Source: Leptobrachium leishanense
Lineage: Eukaryota; Chordata; Amphibia; Anura; Megophryidae
Assembly (NCBI GenBank): GCA_009667805.1
Contig: CM019063.1
Span: 188,921,661 to 188,985,660, forward strand
Reading direction: 5' to 3'
Length of the DNA stretch: 64,000 nt
The position numbers and the translations under genes were made by a program. Of this stretch, positions 13,010 to 24,216 are shown in pieces; the first letter of the stretch is position 1; each line of letters starts with the position of its first letter. The notes under the pieces are model-generated. The model was not told where the DNA came from. It worked only from the letters and a program-made list of their open reading frames with translations, and did not search any database.

Positions 13010-13705
13010 TAATAGTGCAGAGGTATATCTAACCAGACAGAATCAGCGTGAGTAAATTTCCATACAGATTTCAAGCATTCACAGCGTGTAGAATTATTTT
13101 TTGACATTTTATCATTCAAACCTTTATGGTTATATACTGTATTCTATGGGGCATTCTTCTTTACAAAAATTGAAATGGGAACCTGTTACAACATTTTTCT
13201 AAGAAAATTCACAATTTTAACCTAAACTGAAGAAAATTTTAATTTTTGCTTGCAACTAAAAATAAATAAAGTTTTTCTTGTTTTTTTCTTCTTTTAGATT
13301 TTACATGGTCTTGCTTGGAATCATTGCAAAGGCCATACTCTGACCTGCCCAATGACTCCTCACTTGACCTTTTGCGGTGTAAAGATTAGAGACACAGGAT
13401 TCCAAAGCCCCAGTGCTCCATGCTGCAGTGCGGCACTTTACAGTTGTTGGTGACATGAGAAATGAGATGGTGAGTTTGTGCAGCATCATTGCTCACGTTA
13501 TAATTGAAAAGTGAACAATATTGCTGTATTAGAAAGAAAAAGAAAAAAATAAAGAAATATTTATTATTTTATTTTTATTCTTACATAAAACCTGGTCATG
13601 TTTGGTATCCTGGTATCATGCTCTGGCCTTTCCAGTGATACCTCACCTGACCCTGTAGCTGCTATGGAATTGGAGATGCAGGGTTCCAAATGCCAATCAA
13701 TGCAG
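13010..13705 (+). repeat. Satellite-like repeat, two diverged units
   Basis: Two units carry versions of TGGTCATGTTTGGTATCATT (about 13306 and 13592, spacing about 290) followed by CTCACTTGACC-type sequence. The part before 13300 matches the TTTCAATCATTTACAG / ACATTTTATCA portion found at 17540, 18650, 40670, 48060 and 55330. It is the same family as 17341-18335 and, inverted, 53866-55590. Confidence 0.7.
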
Positions 13706-13710
13706 ACATA

Positions 13711-14491
13711 CAGGGTTATTCACAGAAAGCCGAATTGGCTTCGAAATTGAACCAAACAGTGAATTTCCCCGTAAGGTGCAATTTCGGAGCCATTTGACTA
13801 TTCAAAAATCTGGCAGTTCGCCAAAAAATAAAAGTTGTGGTGTTTTTTTTTTGGTTTTTTTACCCTGTTCATTGGCTTTTCGGCTTTTTCTGGTGGTTGG
13901 TCGGCACACTTGTCGGTGCATCGTCAGCTTTTTTTGGATGAGTTCGGTGGTTATGCAGCGGCTCATTATATCAGTCTGAAGTCATAAAAGCGGCTTATCG
14001 GATCAGATGTTTTTTGTCAGTTTTGTGGCGGTTTTTCCATTCGATTTGGCGGTTTTGCGACGGTTTTTCGGATGCAGTTACAGTTACAGGTATTTATAAA
14101 GTGCCAACAAATTCTGTAGTACTATACAATGGGAGAAAAAGAATAACAAATATACATACAAGTTAAATACACAGAACAGTAGGTGTGATGACCCTGCCCA
14201 AGAGCTTACAATCTAAGAGGAGAGGGGGGACACACTAGGTGAGGGTAAGTGGCAGAGTATGTGACGTAGTGGGGAGCAAGTGGGGGCAAGAAATGTACAA
14301 TGGGATCATGGAGCGAGCCAATACTCTAAAGTAATGTGTTATGCGAATAAGGATGGAGTTGGTGGGTTTTCCCTGCACTTCGGAGACCCTGAAGTGATTG
14401 TTGAATTCACCACAGAGTGTGAGAATTTCACTCCCTGAAGTGCAGGTAAAGAAAATTCCACTGGAATTGTGGTGCTCTTTGCATAACTCTG
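13711..14491. mobile_element. MITE, family B (CAGGGTTATTCA), interrupted
   Basis: Starts CAGGGTTATTCACAGAAAG and ends GCTCTTTGCATAACTCTG, with ATA on both sides (13708-13710, 14492-14494). The interior contains CACTTCGGAGACCCTGAAG, as in 32419-33040 and 38060-38909. It is split by a younger insertion at about 14080-14350. The open frames inside are not conserved. Confidence 0.75.
14080..14350. mobile_element. Probable retroposed repeat inserted in family-B MITE
   Basis: A 271-bp segment containing CTGCCCAAGAGCTTACAATC and ACTATACAATGGGAG interrupts the MITE. It is flanked by GGATGCAGTT (14070-14079) and GGATGGAGTT (14351-14360), a near-perfect 10-bp direct repeat. I believe this is a common vertebrate dispersed repeat, but cannot name the family from sequence alone. 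Confidence 0.55.
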
Positions 14492-14494
14492 ATA

Positions 14495-15049
14495 GTTAAC
14501 CTTTCTTTGGGTCTATTAATGGGGCATGGACCTGGAGCCATTGCTCCAATAGCCCCTATGTTAATCCGGCCCTGAAAAAAAATGGTACTAAATATAGTAC
14601 CTTTTGAATTTGGGCCTAGCGCACCTTTCTTATTTCTACTTACCATTACCTCCCACTTTGTGTAGGACCATAGTCACTTGGGTAGATTACTTTGGCACAC
14701 ACTGAAGGAGAACTTGAGCTATTTATTGGATGGATGGTGGGCTGGGGGAATTGGCTCTCAGAAGGTGTTTAAATGCCTCACGCAATGGGGCCGTTGTATA
14801 AATAATTATGTCATATCTAATGCTAAGCAGTTTCTTCATGAAAAAAAGGTTAGAAACATCAAATTAGCAATAGATAGGCAAAGTTATCGAGCAGCAAAAA
14901 TTCTTTCTCCCTGTTTGCGCTTTTGGACTATGCATTCCCTTTTATCTGGTATTCACTGTTTTACGGAATTTATACATTTATGTATATATGTAGGATACCT
15001 TTAAACCGAAGACTGCCTCTACACTTGTATGGCATGCACAATAATACAG
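14495..15049. other. No gene recognised
   Basis: Non-coding sequence. The open frame at 14678-15004 has no recognisable family and no splice or promoter context. Confidence 0.4.
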
Positions 15050-15052
15050 TAA

Positions 15053-15182
15053 GGGCCATATTACATACTTGGTGTTAACTTAACCAGAGCTGCTGTAAAC
15101 TTCCCAGAGCCATTATAGCCTATGGAGGTTTTAAGTTTACAACAGCTCTGGTTAAGTTAGCACCAACATTGTAATATTGCCC
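15053..15182. mobile_element. PIF/Harbinger-type MITE, 130 bp
   Basis: Inverted arms begin GGGCCATATTACATACTTGG and end CATTGTAATATTGCCC. The flanks are TAA (15050-15052, 15183-15185), the TWA-type 3-bp duplication of PIF/Harbinger elements. The arms (CTTAACCAGAGCTG / CAGCTCTGGTTAAG) pair almost fully, with about 40 bp between. Non-coding. Confidence 0.88.
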
Positions 15183-15185
15183 TAA

Positions 15186-16708
15186 TTGTATGGATTTTAT
15201 GTATTTGAAGGAAAGAAGATTTCAGTTCTACAAGGATGGTTTACCCACCGCAAAAATAAAGCTACGGGCAAACTGAGTGTTGTCTGCAACAAAATAAGAC
15301 GATGTTTCTCATTTCATTCAACCATAGCATCAGTACTTTTTCTGGGATAGTAATCAATTCCAATGATAGTTTTACACATTTCTGATGAGAGATTTCTCAT
15401 GGGAGGGATACTCATACAGTGTTCATATAGCTGCACCTGCTTATAAAACACAGGGAAATAAAACTTCTTGTCACACCTGCTTAATATGAGATATAAAAAT
15501 ACTGTAAAATGTATCCAGTGAAGATTATTGTTAAAAATTGGAATTATAAGATTGTAAAATAAATAAACCAAAATAAAAAATAAGTTGTTTAGCAGTCTGT
15601 AATGATTCTGCCGCTGTGTCAGAGAAATAAAAACCTTGGAGCACTAATTAATCCCTAGCTTTATTTTGATGTAAGCGGTTTTACACTAGTAACAATTCTA
15701 GCTCATATCATCTTCAATAAAAGAAGAAAGAGGAAAACCTACAATTGCAAACAGTTTGTGATTCTATACGTAAACAAATGGCTGGTACTTAAAATAATTT
15801 CATATGTCCTAAAAATAAATGCAGCTCTGATAAGCATAAATACTCAAAAATCTAAGTGCCTGACATAAAAACCCCTTTATTCTCTGAAGTCCAGAGAATA
15901 GTATAGCAAGTATTTTGTCCTTATAACAATGATTGAAGGAGACAAAATAAAGTTCCGTTTTGTCAGGTTGCAGCAATTGTGGCTTTCTGAATTATATTCT
16001 AGTGTTACTGTTCACACCCAAATGTCATTACATGCCTGTTATTGTCCTTAAAATATTTGTAAGCAATTTAGAGTGAGTACTCTAGCCTGCTTTCTGATTA
16101 CAAAATGTTGAGGTTTTTCATTTCTGGGTCCCAAAGGGATATATTAGATCAAGGCAGTGAAATGTTGGGTTGACCACAGGGATATTGTTGCTACCACACA
16201 AAACACTTACAAGACACGAGTAAAACTTTCAAAGTAAATCGCAAACTGTGTAACATTGGAGACAATGCTATTAAGTCTGACAGATGGAAAACAGACACTG
16301 AGCCGTGTACCATCAAGTAATTAAATAGAAGAGAATATAATATACCTAAAACTGTTTTGTGATTGGGGGCTGGGCAGATCTGCTGAAGGGTATAAACCTT
16401 TGAGATTTTCCATAAATTTTCAACATAAAGTCCAAGGGGTCTAAAATTAGATGGGTGAATAAGAATTTACAGATTAAAAGTAAAATATCTTTGATTATTG
16501 GTAAATTCTTCTTGAGGACTGTTTAATGAATTCATTTTATAACAGGAATAGTAATATCATGTGCAGAAGGTGTACTGGCTGCTGGGGAAATTGGCTTTTT
16601 GTCCATCTTCTATCTAGAGTTTTTGGATAGTCCTTATCTAGTCCATGATAAAGACCAAGAGAATTAATTACGATTATTTATTATTGTAATTAATAAATGT
16701 TCCATGGG
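15186..16708. other. AT-rich sequence, no gene
   Basis: No coding signal, no terminal repeats. An open frame on the minus strand at 15314-15571 looks random. Confidence 0.45.
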
Positions 16709-17114
16709 TACTACATTGTATAACTCATTCTGTCGCTTTGTGCTACAATGTAACTACATTACCCACCATTGTGACATGTTAAAAGAACTAAACTGGCCGT
16801 CGCTGGAATCTAGACGCACTCTTCACCTTTCCAACCTGGTGTTTAAGAGCTTTTCTGGGAAGCTGCCACCCTACCTGAATAGACTGCTTCCCCCAGCAGT
16901 TCCCTCATCCTATAACCTCCGATCCAGGACCAGCACCTTACGTGCAATACCACAATACAAAAAGAAAGTGACTCAGTCCTCATTTTCCTACAGAGCACCG
17001 CAAATATGGAATAACCACCCAGACGCCATCACATCTTCCCCCAGTCTAAAGTCACTCAAGAGATCTCTATTAACATACCTCAGGACAGAATGCACCTGTA
17101 AACATGTAACATAA
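16709..17114 (+). pseudogene. LINE ORF2 C-terminal fragment, copy 2
   Basis: An open stretch of about 135 codons covering only the region after the reverse transcriptase. It includes MLKELNWPSLESRRTLHLSN, SFSGKLPPYLNRLLPP and SFSYRAPQIWNN, ending CTCKHVT and TAA (17112-17114). The matching part of copy 1 (11530-11979) and copy 3 (39158-39586) aligns along its length. The frame is intact, but without RT or endonuclease it has no function. This copy looks younger than copy 1, which has several stops. Confidence 0.9.
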
Positions 17115-17305
17115 TGACTATTTCCTACATTTTTATTTTCTGTTAATCTGTATATTTGTGTTTTTAATATCTTGCATTTTATTACTTTGTATTTCTGTAA
17201 TGACTGTAACATTTCTGTGTTCTTGAACCCAGGACATACTTGAAAACGAAAGAAATCTCAATGTATACTTCCTGGTAAAATACTTTATAAATAAATAAAT
17301 AAATA
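16709..17305 (+). mobile_element. LINE 3' end, copy 2 (5'-truncated)
   Basis: A severely 5'-truncated copy of the same LINE as 9950-12152. It begins within the last part of ORF2, runs through the 3' UTR and the CAGGACATACTTGAAAACGA tail, and ends in (AAAT)n at 17281-17305. 5' truncation is the usual outcome of target-primed reverse transcription. Confidence 0.9.
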
Positions 17306-17340
17306 ATTCCTTATGCTATGAGCTGATCACACCTAATGGA

Positions 17341-18335
17341 ATAGTTTAATGACTTCGCTGCAGAGCAACTTCGTCCCTGTGTGCTTTGATGTCATGTTTT
17401 ACAGTAGAACCCAGACAAATTATATATCTTTTTTTTCAGCAGACTAAGGAGATTCAAAATCTATAATTTCTTTGTGTATACGTCTTAACCCGTCAGAACG
17501 CTACAACAAAAAACGTCAAAAAAAGTGTAAATTTACATTAGGATTTCAATCGTTTGCAGAGTGTAAATTAATTTTTTCACATTTTGCCATCAAAATCTTT
17601 GTGGTATTATATACTATGGGATAGTGTTTATGAAAAATATAATAAATGGAGACCCTATCATTCTTTATTCCCCCAAAAAAAGCTAATTTAACAAAAACTG
17701 AAAAATATATTTATTTTACTAGTATTTTGGCACATTGTGGTTTATGAAAAATATGACTATATATATATAACACTGAACTTGCTCACAGTGTGGGAAATGA
17801 GTAGGTGAGTAAAGGCAGCGGTTTTCTCATTTTATACGTGAAAAATAGACAATGTCTTAAAGCCTTAAAAAAAATTCCCTTTATTTATTTTTTGTTTTTA
17901 ATTTTTGTATTTTTCATATTTTACATGGGCATGTTTGGCATCATTAGAAAGGCCAAACTCTGTCCTGTCTAACAATGCTTGACTTGACCAAGTGGGGGTG
18001 TAAACAATGACGACTCTCCTTGCAGTGGTGCAACAGATTGTGTTTTAGATGAAACATTGCGTAATAATGCATTATGACATCAATTCCAAACTTGCTCACG
18101 GTGTGGCAAATGAAAAGGTGGACTAGTGAAGCGTATGTGTTTGCAATATAAGTGAATAATGCAACTGCCTGAGAACGGAGTAAAAAAATACATTTTGCAA
18201 TAAATTGTTTATTTTTACTTTTTTTTCATTTCTACACATTATGTGGTCATGTTTGGTATCATTGGAAAGGCCGGACCTTTCCAATGAATCCTCACTTGAC
18301 CTTGTGGGGAGTACAGAATGGTGATGCAAGGGTAG
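17341..18335 (+). repeat. Satellite-like repeat array, plus orientation
   Basis: Starts TTAATGACTTCGCTGCAGAG, related to the TTAACCCCTTCGCTGC start at 18419. Contains the TTTCAATCGTTTGCAG / CACATTTTGCCATC block, then two units with GGCATGTTTGGCATCATT (about 17938) and GGTCATGTTTGGTATCATTG (about 18246), 308 bp apart. No coding. Confidence 0.65.
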
Positions 18336-18418
18336 GGCTGGACTGGGACAAAAAATAAATCAGCCCTGGACTTCATGCAGACCAGCCCACTCTGATTATG
18401 CAAACACACAGGGCCGAA

Positions 18419-19248
18419 TTAACCCCTTCGCTGCTGCTGAGCCATTTCACGTATGTGTGCTGAGGTCATTTTTACAGCTTTTGCACATCATGTTTAAACG
18501 AGATTTGAAGCCACGTTTTATTATATGACCAAGACATATTATATATCGTTCTTTCCAACAGACTCAGCAGATTCATAATATATCATTATTATATGTATAT
18601 GTCATGTCCTGCCTGAAAATTATAACAAAAAATGCAATAAAATATGAATTTTTAATCATCTACAGCATGTAAAGTGTTTATTTCCACATTTTATCACATA
18701 AGCCTTTGCGTTTATATTTTCTATAGGGTGCGCTTGTTTAAAAAATTAGAAATGGGGACTCGTTACATTTTTTTGGGGGGAATTACGTGATTTTTAGCAA
18801 ACGAACCCCATAGAAAAAAATCATTACTGCAGCATCAATGTACACATTAGAATTGAAATGTGAACAATATTGCTGCATGAATAAAAAAACACACAGAAAA
18901 AAAACTACATGTTTTTATTTTTTTTATTATATTTAAATTTTTTTTTCTTTACTTTAAACATGGTAATGTTTGGTATCATTTGAAAGGCCATCCTCTAGCT
19001 GCCACCGTTTGGGATATATCGGGGTTCAAAATAACCCCCTTTCTCCACCAGGGAATTTCCTTAGGAAATCCCAGGGCAGCTAGGGGTTCCCCAGCTAACT
19101 GACATCATTGCGCCATGCGCGATGACGTCCGGTAGCAAGGGGGGACCCGGAGGTGGAGCCGCCATCCAAGATGGCGGGCCTCATCGAAGCTAGATCGCGT
19201 TCTGGCACCAAATGGTGCCGAATCGCGATCTGGCACTTAAGGGGTTAA
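18419..19248. mobile_element. TTAACCCCTT-ended dispersed element
   Basis: The left end TTAACCCCTTCGCTGCTG and right end AAGGGGTTAA are inverse. Inside is the same block sequence as the satellite-like arrays (TTTAATCATCTACAGC, GGTAATGTTTGGTATCATTT), followed by a GC-rich part (19010-19240). It is related to 20411-21227. Transposon class unknown; no open frame. Confidence 0.55.
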
Positions 19249-19615
19249 AAACAGGCATTGCTTTAAAGGGCAGAAGCTGCCCTTCAAAGCCCTTCAAAGC
19301 GGTGCCTGTTTTTTTTTTTGCAGACCCTCCCAATCGGGAAGGAGAGGGATCCAAAAAGACCCACCCCCCCTACCTTTCAGGCGATCTCCCGGCATTGCCG
19401 GGGGGTCGCCTAAAGATGACATCATTGCGCATGGCCGTAATTTAGTATCGTCAGTCACTTTTTTCACTTGTTCCAGTGCTTTCTTTCTGCATCAATAATA
19501 TATTTATTTAAAGGTGAAAATATATTGACCTACTGAAAGTAGGCAATATATAGAGAGCTACAGAATTATCCTCCTGATTGAAGAAAGAAGGGGGGGGTAA
19601 TCCACAATTGAATAC

Positions 19616-19866
19616 TAAATTTAGTCACTATAGTGACTGTATCAATCAAAGAGATTAAAAACTTTACTTTTATTGAATCTATAAATAAAATGTAAACATA
19701 AATAATACAAACAATTAAATCTGAACAATTCAGTGGGATAACCAGTTACTATATTCATCAGATTTAATTGTTTGTATTATTTATGTTTACATTTTATTTA
19801 TAGATTCAATAAAAGTTAAGTTTTTAATCTCTTTGCTTGATACAGTCACTATAGTGACTAAATTTA
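19616..19866. repeat. Near-perfect fold-back, 109-bp arms
   Basis: The left arm 19616-19724 and right arm 19758-19866 are reverse complements with only two mismatches by my count, around a 33-bp spacer. The arm ends contain the palindrome AGTCACTATAGTGACT. AT-rich, non-coding. It is probably a young MITE, but no target duplication is evident. Confidence 0.9.
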
Positions 19867-19974
19867 ATATATTTATTTAAATATTTAATTAGATTTTCCC
19901 TAAATCCCCAGTCTAACAGTACAAGATATTGATATTTTATATAATTAAATAAAGTCGTGCAATGCATATTCATA

Positions 19975-20250
19975 AGAAAAAAAAGGATCTTTCATAAAAA
20001 ACGATACGTCCGAAGGAACGAATCAGCAGAATTACTGTAATATTGACGCATCCGAAATACCATACATCTAAAGTCAAAACGAAATGGACCCTTTGAAACG
20101 AAGAGAAGAGACGATCCGAAAGACCGAAATTTCCCGAATTCACGAAACAAAAATCGATATGAAACAACAAGCCGAAACGAAACGAGCTGAAACGAAAATG
20201 GGCCGAAACAAGCCGAAACGAAACGAAAAAGAAATGCGTGCACATCTCTA
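19975..20250. mobile_element. hAT-like element fragment, right end
   Basis: Ends GTGCACATCTCTA, the inverse of TAGAGATGTGCAC, similar to the terminus at 29355. Inside are many CCGAAACGAAAC-type short repeats, comparable with 300-440. No left terminus or duplication found. The long minus-strand frames across it come from this low-complexity sequence. Confidence 0.5.
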
Positions 20251-20410
20251 ATTTCCACAGTGAGACTTGGGGCTGCTTCAGATTGTTTGCAGTAATTCAG
20301 GTGAAAGGAATCAATCAAGCCTAAATTAGAATTCCATTCTCCACAAGGCCACCATATCTGCATCCTATCAATAGAGTTTATAGATTTATATAAAATCTGA
20401 ATAAAGCAGA

Positions 20411-21227
20411 TTAACCCCTTCGCTACCAAGCGATTTTGTTGAAAAAAAATGTTTTAACATTTATTTGAAACATTAAACATTTTGCACAGAAATTGTTATA
20501 CTGAGATAGTTTAAAAATTAAAATAATGTTAATTTACACATTTTAAATTTTTCATGTATTCGTTTATACTTTTACAGAAATATTACAGAAATATTTTTGA
20601 AATATAAGATTCTGAGCACTAGATGGTGTCCATTGTCCTACAGAATTGTAAAAACCGGTCTGCATTATCAGCATACAGGCAGAAATAGTCTTTGTGTCAG
20701 ATCCAGTAAATGTGATACAACCAGATAATAAAATGGTACAGTCTCCTGCATATGAGGATTTGTAGTGATCATAATGAGATTAATAGCAATACTGTTATGA
20801 ATACCAATAGAATATAAAACCAATATCTGTATGTGGTATTATGCCTGTATATGGAAATTGCAATAACACTTTGCATCTGTATACAGGGATTTTCATTCAT
20901 TATAACCCATTAAATCTTAACCATGTACAGCAATGAGTGACCCCAGAGTTCACCCTGTATTTTGCCCTTTCCCTGGCAGCTGTAATGCAGCAATAATCTA
21001 TTTGAACTTTTTGTTATAGTGAGGTTTATGGCTGATATTTACAGCTGGTTTTATGTCTCTTCAGGGTGCATATAGAAACATTAAACAAAGAATTTTGTTT
21101 CTCCATAGGGTAGACACTAACTTGCATTAATAAATGTGAAAATTGTCTTTTGTTATGCTAATGAGTGCTTTTCAATGCATTACAATGCAAAATCAAGATA
21201 CCTCGCTTTTGGGTGTGAAGGGGTTAA
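20411..21227. mobile_element. TTAACCCCTT-ended dispersed element, second copy
   Basis: Left end TTAACCCCTTCGCTACC and right end GTGTGAAGGGGTTAA are inverse. The interior differs from 18419-19248 but shares a block with 3300-3620. No open frame of note. Confidence 0.55.
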
Positions 21228-21551
21228 AGGCATGACAGTGAGGTTTCATGGACTACTTTCAGATGTTTAAAATTTTCAAATGCAAAAAAACCCCATTATG
21301 TTTACAGGTTTTTGGGTGTGAAGGAGCTAACAGAGGCAATTGAGACGTTGCAATGGCACTTGAAAAAATGTCTATCATGTCTACAACCCACATCCCATAA
21401 AAGGTCCTACAATAGAACTACATCTTATTCTGTGTATTCTCAAACGGTACAGATTTCAAAATCAGTGATCCATTCAAGGTATCTGCATTAAGCAGACAGA
21501 ATCTTAAATACCCTCCTTTTTCCTTACAGGAGCTCACAAGGTACAGGTTTA

Positions 21552-21978
21552 AGGCTAGGGTCAGACAAAAGCAGTTTTAACGTGCGTTTAGACGCACGAA
21601 ATCACGGCCGTGCTAGCAGCAAATGACGTCCAATGCTGGGGAACACACGAAGTACGGCCGCACGAAAGTTCGTCCGTGCAACGCAAGTGGCAAACGAACG
21701 CATTTTTTCTAGAACGTCAAACCGCTAGTACGGACGTACAGAGTGCGCTGCGTCCGCTAGAGGCGTGTGTGCGTGATTGGGAGACGTCAGACGCTGCTAA
21801 TGTCCGGCCAACATAACGTCCAGACGCAAAAAGTGTTTTATTGATAATCCGTACAAAATCACGGACGAAAAGGCGCATCATATGACTGCTATCGCGTATT
21901 CCATGAAAAATGCGTCCATTCGTTCGAACGCACTTTTTCACAGACAACGCGAAAAATGCGTTAGTCTGACCCTAGCCT
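21552..21978. mobile_element. CpG-rich MITE, AGGCTAGGGTCAGAC family, copy 1
   Basis: Begins AGGCTAGGGTCAGAC and ends GTCTGACCCTAGCCT. It is 427 bp, the same length as the copy at 45205-45631; a diverged copy is at 39853-40273. The interior is rich in CG and ACG. Open frames on both strands inside it are by-products of this composition. Confidence 0.88.
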
Positions 21979-23983
21979 AATGCAACAAGAGAGAGGCTAG
22001 GAAAAGGGAAAGTGGGTTTTATACAGACTACAATTATATTCTGTAGTGTTTTACATAATACAGAGTACTGGTTTCAGCCAAATAGCAGTACTTCTTGTAT
22101 TTTGATAACCAATGACAGAATAAATGAAAAGTGTTTCATTTTTTTAGCCATTCTAGTAATATTATCTAGTCTATTGAGGAAAAAACTGCAAGCTAAGGGA
22201 TGCAAAGAATTATGTCTTGTTTATAAAATATTTCTGTAAAAGGTGAAACGATAAATTAAATATTCTAATAGCAAGATTCTGTATTTGTATCTTGTGTAGA
22301 TACTTTAAGTGTTTTAAGCATAAGTACAATGTAACCGATGCCACCTTTTTCCAAGTTTATCATCTGTGTTACCAAATAACGTCAAGCTTCATTTTATAAA
22401 ACATTATATGATATCCATCGATACAAAGGTACAACAATTCCCATACCTGTTGCAGCCCTAGTATATACACAGAGCAAAAAGGCACAATCTGTATATTTTA
22501 GAGGAGAGGGGATGCGTTTTCCTTATTTACATTCTCTTATTAGACGTTTGTTTCCTATACTAACATTTTCAGTTTTTTTCCTACATCAATAAATATAATC
22601 ATGGGATTATACATATATGTAACAAGTGACAAGGTCAGAAAAACAAATATATATTACTCAACATGAGCTTGGTTTCCCCGAATATTTACAGATATTGAAT
22701 CCTGAACGTTATCCAGCTAAACTGTGTCTTCATTTGCTAATTTATTAATTGATGTGTATATATAAAATAGGTAAAAAAAATATATAAACATCATAAAATT
22801 TGTTTTGAATAAAACAGCCCATATTACTCATGGACAAACATAACATTTGTAAAGTTCTAAGTGAGCATGACTTAGCAGTGATCTTTAAATGTTTTCCATG
22901 GTAATTGCTCCTTATTTAGCACAGTTGATCCAAACAGAACAAAGAAATATATGTAACATATACTTGGTTATCATGTTAATAATATATCTATCATCTATCT
23001 ATATGTGTCTATCATCTATCGATTTCAAAGATGCCTTTTGCAAACCTATAGTTTTATTTCATATGCATTTATATGCAAATAAAAGCTTAAATAACTTCAT
23101 AAAGGTACATGAATGTACTCAATATATATAAAAGTAACAGATGCATTAGACGATGTGCACTATGCCTTAGTATGGGACAAAAACCTCCAAGTTCTTTTCC
23201 CCTGCTTACAAAGTTGTTATAAATATTTACACTTTTAGAAATGAGGTGGATAAAGGCATCATTAATCCCTTTTATATCCTACAGAAACAAAACGCTTTCA
23301 GATGAAAGCAGTTTGTGATTGTGCTCAAAGCAGATAGTGCAGCAGCTGCCTAGATCTAAGCAGTGAGGCTCTCTCACAGTGTAATCCATCCACAGTATTG
23401 CCCATCCCAAAGAAAATATTACGTAAGTGATGCTGAATACACTATAGGACACTGGAGGAAGGAGTGGATTATGAAGGGGGGGGGGTAGACGTTTTAAATA
23501 CATTTTTTAATTGAGAATATAAAGCACAGAAACATTTTCATTAAACTAACATAAATTAACATAGGAAATCTATAAAGAGAAGCTGCCCATTTTAAATTCA
23601 GTATTTGCTATGGGTTGCTTTCTCCTTTTAAAGAAATGATTTTGGCATGTAGAGTAAGGTAACACAGAGAGCTACACTGAGAAAGCTGGGGATAGATTTT
23701 TTGCGGAATGTACGTCCTTGTGTTTTAACTAAAGCACCTATTTATAGCTTGGGTACCCCATACATTTTTATGGCAAACTGTGGTTTATAGGAAATGTTAA
23801 TGAAGAGCTCAGGAGAATGGGGGATACATTAAAATCAATACACACGCTTACTGTATATATGAATACAGGGTCATGTATATATTCCAGTGTTGGTGAGTGT
23901 TATTAAACAACTAATATTTATTTAATAACTTTAATTCAAGCAACTCACTTTTATACCTATATATTTACACACACACACATAAT
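21979..23983. other. Low-copy AT-rich sequence, no gene
   Basis: No transposon termini or coding signal. Short open frames are AT-driven. Around 23160-23480 the composition is more balanced, but I see no exon. Confidence 0.45.
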
Positions 23984-24165
23984 CAGGGTTATTCAGAGAA
24001 AGGTGAAACTCTGGAGAACTTTTGGAGAAGTGAAAATTCTAGGTCACAATAGCCGATTTGGAAAGTGAGATAAATGGGAGAATTTTTCTGGTTTGGCTAG
24101 CTTGACCTAGAATTTTCACTTCTCCATAAGTTCTCCAGAGCTTCACCTTTCTCTGAATAACCCTG
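23984..24165. mobile_element. Palindromic MITE, family A, copy 2
   Basis: CAGGGTTATTCAGAGAAAGG at the left is mirrored by CTTTCTCTGAATAACCCTG at the right. The arms pair over about 75 bp. Same centre as other copies (GAAAGTGAGATAAATGGG). Confidence 0.88.
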
Positions 24166-24179
24166 CTAGGCTATGTATA

Positions 24180-24213
<34 letters not shown>
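24180..24213. repeat. (TA)n microsatellite
   Basis: An almost pure TA run directly after the family-A MITE. Confidence 0.9.

Positions 24214-24216
<3 letters not shown>

Noticed and set aside
19992..20429. A 145-codon minus-strand frame rich in Phe, Arg and Ser
   Set aside because: It translates low-complexity CCGAAACGAAAC repeats of a hAT-like fragment.
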